Shown: piece after piece, positions 9,788-19,959 of the stretch | Numbering within the stretch: position 1 is the first letter of the stretch | How the letters are laid out: each line of letters opens with the position of its first letter | From: Bactericera cockerelli | Lineage: Eukaryota; Arthropoda; Insecta; Hemiptera; Triozidae | Direction: 5' to 3' | Length of the DNA stretch: 64,000 nucleotides | Assembly: GCA_024516035.1 (NCBI GenBank) | Contig: CM044965.1 | Location: 25,678,493-25,742,492 of the forward strand | Made by a program: the position numbers and the translations under genes | Notes under the pieces: model-generated | The model's input: the letters and a program-made list of their open reading frames with translations, nothing else | Told to the model about the DNA's origin: nothing | The model's database searches: none

Positions 9788-10027
9788 GGTTTAACCTCCC
9801 TTGCAACTGCTAAGGTCATGTCAAGACGGGGGTGATACCCTCCGTTCGCAGGAAAATTACAACCCAGCTGCCCACGTGAACCTCACCCAGCCTGGGTTGG
9901 GCCGGGAATGTGAGGATCACGAGGGTTCGAATTGGAATTATGGTCAGTCCTAACCTCGCTTAACGTTACTTAACTTCAGTAACAGAACGAGAACTAGTAT
10001 AATTTAACATGTCATCGACGCTAGCTA
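9788..10027 (+). repeat. Repeat family G copy (diverged)
   Basis: Second G element in tandem order, with agcctgggttgggccgggaa and catcgacgctagctagt. It resembles the longer subfamily seen at 6112 and 10772. Confidence 0.82.
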
Positions 10028-10067
10028 GTAATCACGAAACAGTTAACATTATTCTATCTTGTTTTGT

Positions 10068-10245
10068 CCCGATAGCTCAGATCATGGCGTCTGTCTGGTA
10101 ATCCAGAGGTCGTGGATTCGAAACCCAGTCAGGACATGGCAATTTAACCATCCATTTGAGATTTTCACCACATAATAATACGTCTTGGGCTTACTGCTGG
10201 CATAATGGGACTCATTAGTCCTTATCGGTCAGAATAAAAAAATAA
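10068..10245 (+). repeat. SINE family B copy
   Basis: Near-complete tRNA-like head (tcccgatagctcagatcatg, tctggtaatccagaggtcgt, ggattcgaaacccagtcagg), body and tail gggactcattagtccttatc. Confidence 0.88.
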
Positions 10246-10261
10246 ATATTATTATTATTAT

Positions 10262-10420
10262 ATACCGACCTCAGTAGCTTGATCGATAAGGCGGCGGACT
10301 TGTAACCTGGAGGTCGGTGGTTCAAGTCCCGGTTTCAGCGTAGATTTAGTAAAGCAAGTTTGAGTAGTTGTGATATCACGAAAGCGATTAACACAAATAT
10401 GATAACTTCAACTTTTATTA
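10262..10420 (+). repeat. SINE family C copy
   Basis: accgacctcagtagcttgat, cgataaggcggcggacttgt, aacctggaggtcggtggttc, then ttgtgatatcacgaaagcga. This is one of the best preserved copies. Confidence 0.9.
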
Positions 10421-10771
10421 GGTACTAGATATTCCCGGAAGTAATAGATGAAAAAAGAAAACAATTGTTATTTTACACAAGCAAAGCACACATTAAATTT
10501 ATTTTCTCTTCATAAAAGTTACCTAAATTATAAATAATAAAAATATGACGGGGAAAAAACGATAATAATAATATAAAACTTCTCAAAAACAATTGAACTA
10601 AAGATAAAGGGAAAAACTAAAGTTACTCATAAAATCAAGTTTTTGAGCAATGATTTGAAAAGACCCAGACTCAGTGATAATAATGCTGTTTCTGTGAAAC
10701 AAGCACGGATATTATTGTGTCTTGGTGTTTCTTTTTCAAGTAACCACCTTTTTTTTTTTTTTTTTTTTTTT

Positions 10772-11027
10772 TTAAGTGGGGTTTAACGTCGCTTTCAACT
10801 GCCATGGTCATATCACGACGGGGGTTTTACCCTCCATTCGCAGGAAACTCACAAACCTGCTACTCACATTGACCTCACCCAGCCTGAGTGGGGCCGGGAA
10901 AAGCCAGCGTCACGAGAATTAGAATTTGAATGGTCACCCATCCAAGTCTTAACCTCGCTGGATGTCGCTTAACTTCGGTGTTCTGAAGGGAACCGGTGTA
11001 TTCAACATGCCATCGACGCTGGCTAGT
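10772..11027 (+). repeat. Repeat family G copy, near-identical to 6112-6362
   Basis: Follows a long T run. See the 6112 copy. The interior 10421-10750 holds only AT-rich sequence. Confidence 0.9.
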
Positions 11028-11097
11028 AACCACCTTTTCTAGGTGGAAACTTGGAATTTCGATTTTTAATAATACATAATAAGACCAATAGTCCTTT

Positions 11098-11165
11098 TTT
11101 TGTGGAAGAAAACCACTAGACGAGGTTGATTCCTTAAGCATTATTTTTTACCATCTGACACTCCC
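11098..11165 (-). repeat. SINE family A tail fragment (diverged)
   Basis: gtggaagaaaaccactagac, gaggttgattccttaagcat and tttttaccatctgacactcc match the antisense family A tail. Confidence 0.65.
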
Positions 11166-11225
11166 AAGTATGGTTTTCATCGGATCTAAAGCTCTAACGA
11201 TAAGTCAGGAAACAAAAACGATTTT
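11166..11225 (-). pseudogene. Duplicate of the XBP1 3' end, stop codon included
   Basis: atcggatctaaagctctaac and gataagtcaggaaacaaaaa repeat the sequence at 11570-11610, which encodes the last XBP1s codons. A family D SINE separates the two copies. Confidence 0.85.
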
Positions 11226-11537
11226 TTATCATTTTTTAAAAAAAGATGAGTGTTTCACAGCCTTTTTTATTTTGTAGACATGAAACAGGAGCTACTGTAG
11301 ACGCTTGTGGTCTGTGTTGTAGCCTGCCCACCCCGTAGTATGCCTCCCCTCTGATAGGCGAGAAGTGACACAATACTTCCCATTTAGTGCTGGGTCAACA
11401 CGAGCGCACCGGAAAGTATCCCTTACTGACAATTGTAACCAAATTAAGAATACAAATTTTTGTCGGCACGGGGGATCGAACCCGGGTCCTTCCGCATGGC
11501 AAGCGAATGCTTAACCACTGAGCTATTCGCGCGCTAT
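11226..11537 (-). repeat. SINE family D copy (tRNA-Gly-like head)
   Basis: Antisense head at 11468-11537: ggggatcgaacccgggtcct, tccgcatggcaagcgaatgc, ttaaccactgagctattcgc. Anticodon loop GCC suggests tRNA-Gly. The body contains gtgtcacttctcgcctatca-type sequence and cttttttattttgtagacat. Confidence 0.9.
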
Positions 11538-11575
11538 TTTTTACCACCTTAAACTAAGTGTGGTTTGTATCGGAT

Positions 11576-13027
11576 CTAAAGCTCTAACGATAAGTCAGGA
11601 AACAAAAACGATTCATTCAAAATGAAATCATTCATAGAAGACTCACTCAGAGGCGAATCTATGCTCTCGTATCCCTTGTCGTCCGAACATACCGAATTCT
11701 TACTCGACAACAGCAAGGCATCTCTATCTTCCAGTGTTGCCATAGCATCTCTATCTTCCAGTGTTGCCATATCGTCTGACAAAGTCCCCATGTCGTCTGG
11801 CAACTCAATATCGTTGAGGAAGAGCCGACACGGGTTGATGACGGGACCGATATAATCATCACAGTCGAGAGTCTGTCTTAAATCTGATTTCATTTGGAAC
11901 AGATCCGAATCAAACAGGTTGGCGTTTTGCGTTTCGAAGTTTTGAATATCGTCTACAATTGCTGTGATCATGTCTTTCATGTTATTGGAAACGGTTGTTA
12001 AAGGATTTGTGTCTACATTAAATGGGTTGTCGACATTGAATGTATTCATTTGGTTGTTAATCTCTATGCTAGCCTTGGTATCTACATTAAATGTATTCAT
12101 TTGGTTATTCATGTTAATGCTAGTATCTAAATTAAATGTTTGGTTTGTAACGTTTATGTTAGGTTTGGTATCTACATTGAATGTATTTATCAACTCGTTA
12201 GTAACGTCCGCTTTGGTGTCTACATCGGGGAATGTGTCACTTATTTCGTTCACATTGGTCGTGTCTAGTAGATTGGTTTCAGTATCGGAAGTGACCACTT
12301 CTTCTACCGCGTCTTCAATGTCCACGTCAGGAAAGACTGGTGTGGAATTCACTTCACCAGGGTCACTGTTGATAGTGCTGTCTATATTACAGAGGTCACT
12401 TTGTATACTATCACTGCAAGGCACTGCATAATCATGATCACAACTAAGAGGCACACGTGGTAGATTAGAGGTCAGCGCTTTCTGACCAACTTTCTTGACC
12501 GATTTCGACGGTTTTCCGACGTTCGTTGGAACAAGAAGCGAATTGGAATGTCGATATTTGGAAAGCCTTTGACGATGTTTGCCGTTGCTGACGTTGGTCG
12601 TAATATTCACGAACTGTCCAGGACAGAGTTGGATAGGCTTGGGGAATGCTTGTTGCAGATAGTGCGTTGCGTTGGTCGCTACTCCGACCGTCAGCTGAGA
12701 ATCAACATCGGACGGTATTCCGCAGGGCGACGTTTTGGGAACAATCTTCTTGTAGGTCGTCGTTTGGGGTTTTATCGTTGGGATTTTCGGGGAAACAGGC
12801 GGGGGGGATAGTTTCAGGGGAGAGCGGCGGGCACCTTCTTCATGGAGGCTTCCACCAGGGTGGAGAGGGAGGGGAGAGAGGCGACAGGGGGAGAGGAAGG
12901 GTGCGGGGGAGGAGGCAGAGGAGGGAGGTGTCGAAGGAAGAGGGGCACGTTGGAGTGGAGGAAGTTGACAGGGTTCCAGGAGCTCTGGCGGGCCCCCCAC
13001 CACTCGGGGACCTGGTGCAGCTCCTTC
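11576..13027 (-). CDS. XBP1: XBP1 exon 5, dual-coding at its 5' end
   Basis: Acceptor tctgctcacag. Unspliced frame ends at 12814 after EWWGARQSSWNPVN plus a proline-rich tail. The spliced frame continues to 11576 through a Pro-rich part, an Asn/Asp-rich part with repeated NTFNVDTK-like units (about 12000-12210) and the acidic end GYESIDSPLSE and FLFPDLSLEL, similar in position to the conserved XBP1s C-terminus. Confidence 0.92.
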   Translation of the reverse strand, partial: EGAAPGPRVVGGPPELLEPCQLPPLQRAPLPSTPPSSASSPAPFLSPCRLSPLPLHPGGSLHEEGARRSPLKLSPPPVSPKIPTIKPQTTTYKKIVPKTSPCGIPSDVDSQLTVGVATNATHYLQQAFPKPIQLCPGQFVNITTNVSNGKHRQRLSKYRHSNSLLVPTNVGKPSKSVKKVGQKALTSNLPRVPLSCDHDYAVPCSDSIQSDLCNIDSTINSDPGEVNSTPVFPDVDIEDAVEEVVTSDTETNLLDTTNVNEISDTFPDVDTKADVTNELINTFNVDTKPNINVTNQTFNLDTSINMNNQMNTFNVDTKASIEINNQMNTFNVDNPFNVDTNPLTTVSNNMKDMITAIVDDIQNFETQNANLFDSDLFQMKSDLRQTLDCDDYIGPVINPCRLFLNDIELPDDMGTLSDDMATLEDRDAMATLEDRDALLLSSKNSVCSDDKGYESIDSPLSESSMNDFILNESFLFPDLSLEL

Positions 13028-16000
13028 CTGTGAGCAGAGAGAAGAGAGAGACAATGAGTATGGATTAAAAGTGAACAGAAGCGGCGAGACACTTAATGAT
13101 TTGCAACACTTAATAGACATTTTTCTTATATTTCTGTAGACTTAAGTCTAAGGGCGGAATTATTAGATTAAAAAAAATCCTACCTACATGTTGCTAATAT
13201 GAAATAGAATGTGAACAGTGAAAAAATAGACATGCTGAATTTTGTTACATGTTACTCATTTGAAATAGATGAGCATAATTTTAACTTCAGTACATATAAT
13301 TTTTTCTTGTTCATAATTATGGATGTTTTAAAATTTTCCATGAATCAATCAATTTCGACAAGACAGTGTATTTTTAAAGACAAACTTATTCTCTGTGTTG
13401 AAAATGGAGCTAACAACAGACAGAAACTATTTTTGTTAGGAACAATGAAGTCAAGACGTGATCTAGCTCAAAATATTAAAAAAAGAAAAAATGAGGAAAA
13501 TATTACAATATTTATTTTCTCACATGTGTTTCAATGTACTAAAACATGTTATAAAAAATACCATATATCCATGTTCATTTACGACTTCATTTTCCCTTAT
13601 CAGTAACTTCACACGAACCTGTGAAATTGTTTTAACAAGGGTAGTATAGCATGTGTTTCTCAACTGTATCACCATATTATGTTGAACCGTGCACTGGTAG
13701 TCAAGTGGTTAACGCGCTGGTCTGGTAACCCAGGAAGCGTAGGGATCCGTTGAATCGAATCCCACCCAGTGTATGAATTTTTTCTCATTAATGTGAGTTC
13801 GTGACCACATAATAATAGACTCTGAGGGTTAGGTGGTAGAAAATGCTTTGAGCATTAACTTTGCCTGGTGGTTACCTTCAATTAAAGAGTGTTGTTGTTG
13901 TTTGTATTATTATTATTATGTTGAATGGTTTTTTTTTTAAGTGAGCCAGTTCACCTGAATTTTTTTATTACCTAATAATAAGTGTACAATTTTCCGAGTG
14001 TTATAGAAGGGCCTACAATTTGAGTAATAAAAATGCAAACATATCAGCCTGACTCTGGATTTCAGGTGATATCCTTGTGTTATTCTGCCATTAATTTTGT
14101 AGATATCACATTAATAAGTGCAATAAATGTGAGTTCTCATTCTTACAAGCCACAAATGCTTGTACACAACAAATGTTTGTACAGTTGTACACTATTTACT
14201 ACCTCTTTACTAGAAGCCATTTATTGGAAGCAATAGATACGAGAGAATGCTGTTAAATCTAAAGAATAGAAAAATCAAGATCGTCCCGGTTTCGATTTTT
14301 CTGATTTGACTTGAGTAATGCAATAAAGATAACGCATGGATTCGTGAGGTAACAGACTCAAAACTGAACTTAAGCTATGATAATTGATAGCTGACTCGAA
14401 AACCAAACTTACGCTATGCTGAGCAGCAGCTGACTCAAGTAGACTTGCTGCGAGCTGCTCAACTTGCTGAACGCTGACTGGAGATGGTCCCGCTTCAAGA
14501 TCCAGGAGCCAGTCCCAGTCTTCGGGCTGACTGGGCCAGAGGTTGTCATGGCAACCACCAGGAGGAGCGTCGCCACTGTGCTCACCATGGACAGAACCTG
14601 GGAAGACAAGTAGAGGTTGTCATGGCAACTGCTGAGGGGTAGAGTGTTGTCATGGCAACTGCTAAGAGTAGAGTGTTGCCATGGCAACTACTAAGAATAG
14701 AGTGTTGTCGCTTCCGTGGAATGCTTTTATCCATAAGTGCCCCTGGGTAGTGCTAAATGAGTAACGCTTTCTGGATGCCAAACTGTCCATGAGATCTCCT
14801 GGCTACTTAAATTATTTCAATGGCAATATGATTTTGATTAAATTCTTCCATACGATAAATAAAAAATAAAATGGCAACTACTAAAAGTAGAGCAATGAAA
14901 TGTCCCTATTATGCTAGCACTAAGCACAAGATGCATTATTATGTGGTAAAAAAAATAAAAAAAAATCCCAAATAGGAGGATAACTTGTCATGACCCAGCT
15001 GGGATTCGAACCGGCGACTTCTGGATTACCAGTAAGACGCCTTAACCACTGAGGTCCTGCGGCGACAGACTAAATCTCACCTCCTCTCTCAAGCTGTTCG
15101 CTACACACGCGAGGGAGACCGGGTGTGGGGGACTGGGGACGGGTCGACCTTTGCATCTCGCCGGCTGTCTTCTGCGGAGACACTTCCAAGAATGCTGCGG
15201 ATTCTTGCTCGATGCTTGGGTCGACTCGCTTCCCGTTCCCGGCTTCCGGTGTCGCGGTCACGTGTGTAGCGGCCAGACTACAGCGGGGGGCGGACGTCGG
15301 GTGGCTCGGGGTTAAGCTACGCTGGGCGTGGTCTGGGAGTGGGTGGGTCAGTTCTTGCTTGAGACGCTCGTTCTCCTTGCACACGGAGTCTTTCTCGCAT
15401 CGCAGCCGCTCGTTCTGGAAAATAATCAAAGTCCATTGAAAAAAATTCTCGTAGATCCTAATTTGACAAAGTGCACTTTTTAAAATGTTGATCTCAATTA
15501 AAAAAAAAACAATTATTTCTTAATGTTGATTCCAAGTAAAAATGTCCAATGTTTCAAATGTAGATCCCTCTATTTTAAAAAAAAATATCGCTTTTTAATG
15601 TTGATCGCAATTTTTTAAAATCCACTTATATTAATGTTGATCCCAAAGGTCGGAATTTTTGTATGAAGTCTTAAGAGGGTTTTTTAGATATTTCTCAAAT
15701 TTGAGGGAATTCAAAAACTTTAAGAATATTCAAACTATGTAGTTGAATATTCAGACTCACATTTTGATCCATCAAACTTCAAATCTGGGATTCCACAAAG
15801 TTTCATGCTCCTCTCTTTTTTTAGGATCAAATGAGATCGAACTCCACTGACTTCGCAACGCTTTGCAACATTTTCCATTTAAAATTCGAGACAGAACGTT
15901 GCGGAACGTTGCGCAACAAAATATTGCAATCAGTCGAATACCCTACTTAAGTAGCTGCTAAAATTTCTCGAATTCTTTTGTTTGTTTGACTAATCGTTCT

Positions 16001-19000
16001 CAGATACATTTAAAGTGTATTTGACATGACCACCGACCTCAGTAGCTTGATCGATAAGGCGGCGGACTTGTAACCTGGAGGTCAGTGGTTCAAGTCCCGG
16101 TTTCAGCGTAGATTTAGTGAAGCGAGTTTGAGTACTGAGTAGTTGTGATATCACGAAAGTGAATAACACAAATATGATAACTTTAAGTTATGATCAATAA
16201 AAATACATCTGATACCTGACACTTGTTTACATTAGTTTTTACGACAGGTATGTGGAGCAACATCGTATAAACAAACTTCTATTTATAACATCTCTCTCTA
16301 CCGCTAGATTACAATTTCTTATGTCTGAACAGAAAACGGTAGCAGAGTTTGAATAAACAAATATTTCCACTCTTTTAGGATAATCCTAGGATTACAGGAA
16401 CAAATAAAATAATAACACTCTTCATTGGAATGTAAGCACCAGGTGCGGTTAATGCTCAAAGCATTTTCTACCACCCAACCCTCAGAGTCTTATTCTTATT
16501 ATTATGTGGTCACAACTCGAATTAATGAGGAAAAATTCATGCACTGGGTGGGATTCGAACCAACGGATCCCCCTACGCTACTGGATTACCAGACTAGCGC
16601 GTTAACCACTTGACTACCAGTGCTCGTGTACATCATCATATTTATTCCACCGGAGTTCCCTAGAATTGATTCTGGAATTTTCTATATAAAAAAAAAAACT
16701 TTCACACGTTGTATAATAATAATAATAATCGTGCGCCGCGCCGGTCTAATAATCCAGAGTTCGCGGCTTCGAAACCCAGCCGGGACATGAAAAGTTATCC
16801 CACTAGGAATTTTGACCACATAATAATATGTATGCTTTTATTTGTGGTGAAGCACAAGGCCTCTTACAATTTTTGTGGGTAGCGCAGCATTACTAAGAGC
16901 CTCCTTCACATTTCGAATTATTCTATTACATTAATTTCTTTTTACTCTGGTAATGCCGCCACTGGTCGTTACTCATACAAGTAACTACTCATTTTTCCTC
17001 ATGAGGTATGAGTGGACCCCGAACATCCAAGTACAGAGCAGAAAAATTCCTGCCCCACTGGGAATTGAACCCAGGTCTTACTGCTGGAATGATGGGACTC
17101 ATTACTCCATGTCGGACGGAATAAATATGATGATATACTCGTGCACTGGACCGTCAAGTGGTTAACGCGCTAGTCTGGTAATCCAGGTAGCGTAGGGATT
17201 ATTATTATTATAAAACCTGAATGCAGGGTTTCAGCTGAAACACCGTACAATTAACACTGCGACCTAGTGAGATCTATTGTGACCAGGGAGAAAATCTTTC
17301 ATCCTATTTCCCAGTTCTGTGCCCCCGAACCGCTTTCGCATTACTTCAAGGCACTTTACCTTTACATCCATGCCAGTCCGGAAATGGAAAATTTCGGTCA
17401 GAAATTTCCGCTCCGGCCGGGATTCGAACCCGCAACCTCCGGGTCAGTAACCAATGCTCTTAACCACTGAGCCACGGAGGTCGGCTCTAGGTCTGTGCCT
17501 ATGACGGCCCAACTGGGCTTAGTTGAGGAGTGGTAGCGTAGGGATTCGTTGGTTCGAATTCCACTGAGGGCATGAATTTTTCTCAACTCCGGCTAGCTGA
17601 CTCACCTGCTGTTGTAGATAGCGGACTTGCAGTTCAAGCTCTGTCATGCGGGCTTTCTTTCTGTCCCGCGAAGTTTGCGCCGCCTCGCGGTTCTTCAATT
17701 TCCTGAAACAAGAGAGAGCACAACTTGAAATTAAGAAAAAATAATAAAAATTGAGCGCGCGATTAGCTCAGTGGTTAAGCACTCGCTTGCCATGCGGAAG
17801 GTCCCGGGTTCGATCCCCCGTTACGACAAAAATTTGTATTCAAAATTTGGTTACAATAATTGTTTGTAAGGGATACCTTCCGGTGCGCTCGTGTTGACCC
17901 AGCAACTAAATGGGAAGTATTGTGTTACTTCTCGCCCATCAGAGGGGAGGCATAGTACGGGATGGGCAGACTACAACACAGACCACAAGCGTCAACAGTA
18001 GCTCCTGTTTCATGGCTACGAAATAAAAAAGGCTGTGAAACACTCATCTTAAAAAAAAAATAAAGAGTGAAAAATTCTACCCATCGGGGATTCGAACCCC
18101 GGTCACTTTGCGTAAAGTTCTAGAGCTCTACGTCACTCGACCACCGTGACCATTTATTAATAGAGTCAAACGTGCACTGGTAGTCAAGTGGTTAACGCGA
18201 TAGTCTGGTAATCCAGGTAGCGTAGGATCCGTTGGTTCGAATTCCACCCAGTACATGAATCTTTCCTCATTAATTCGAGTTTGTGACCATATAATAATTA
18301 CTCTGAGGGTTAGGTGGTAGAAAATGCTTTGAGCATTAAGCTCGCCTGGTGGTTAGCTTCCATTAAAGAGTATTATTATTAATAAATGAAGTAGATGGAA
18401 AGGAGACTATTTTTTTAATTTCTCATATAGGTACAGTACATACTTCAAACCGATGCAAAACAGTTTAGCTTGATTAAAAATGCCGCCCATTAACTCTTTG
18501 ATATTTGTGTTAATCACTATCGTGATATCACAACTACTCAAACTCACTTTACTAAAGCTGTATTTTTCTTTCTAACCAAAGTGGATTCGAATGGAATAAA
18601 ATGGAAGATCCTGAAGAAAGTCGTTTTTCTTTTGGAAGAGGAAAAATCTTCTTCCAGTTTGGTTAACCAAAATTGATTTATAAAATTCTTGCTTTCATTT
18701 CTTTTATAGGTTAAGCCCATTGTTTATCTTTAAAAGTACCAAAACGCATTTTTCTTTCACGAATAGTGGGGAAGCTAAACTTGGAAAAAAATGGAAATAC
18801 CAAACCTGGATTTTTTTTATACCCAAAAAAAAACACAGCTTAAATCTACACTGATTTGGGGACTTGAAACCAGCGACCCCCAGGTTGCAAGTCCACCGCC
18901 TTATCGATCAAACTACTGAGGTCGGCTTTCCTTTTTGAAAATGAATTTTTAATGGAAAAACCAAGGAGAATGGGTTTTCCCCAATTAAAATACGACCGAC

Positions 19001-19918
19001 GGTTCATACACACATTAAGTTATCATAAAATTCACACTGCTTAACTCTAGAGTATAATCAGTATCAGTATAAACAGAAAAGTGAGAAGTTGTACTAGAGT
19101 AGTGTAGAGAGATAGTGGACACCGTGGCAGAGTGAGTTAGCGCGCTAGGCATTGCACGCACGGTGACCTGGGTTCGATCCCCGGCAAGACAGGATTTTTT
19201 CTGCTCTGTACTTGGGTGTTCGGGGTCCACTCATACCTCGTGACGAAAAATGAGTAGCTGCTTTTTTTGCGAGTGCATTCGACATTTTTAATTGTTTATT
19301 TTTGTTATCTTCGAATACAGGGAGACCTTATAAGCCAATGAGCATGCTTTATTGATTTTGAAATATACATATTTGACACTCAAAATGTATATTCGTAAAG
19401 AAGAGCAAATATTTAACTAGCTGCTACACTTTTTCAATTCACATAGGGTTAATAGGAACGCGGCAAGTAGTTGCTTTATTGTCAGCACCAACCAGTAGCG
19501 GAATTATAGGAAAAAATAAGATATTAGGAAAGTCCGATAATTCTGCGCTGCCCACTAAAATTGTGATATAATAACACAAAGAAACACATTTATCTTAGTG
19601 TAGAGAGATCACACAGAAATAGATTGACCCTGTGGGGGGAATCATCCCATTCTGTCTTGGACTACATTCTATAGAGGGAACTTGTTTTCTGTGTTACACT
19701 ATCAAGAAACAGAAAACCCCGCACTGATAAGATAAGAGAAAGTCTGTCACTGATAAGAGGAATGGAGCTCCAACACACTCCAGATTGTGAAGTAAGTACA
19801 TAAAAAATACATTCTCTTATATTATAAAAGACTCTGTACAGTAGTTTTTGACAAAAATGAGGTATATTACCACATAAAATGATTATGAAAATCTATTACC
19901 ACATATTATCAAATGATT

Positions 19919-19959
<41 letters not shown>

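Noticed and set aside
11964..12811. Plus-strand frames opposite XBP1 exon 5
   Set aside because: Antisense shadows created by the repeated NTFNVDTK coding sequence.
13211..13606. 131-codon plus frame in XBP1 intron 4
   Set aside because: AT-rich, no motif, no splice context, wholly within an intron of a gene on the other strand.
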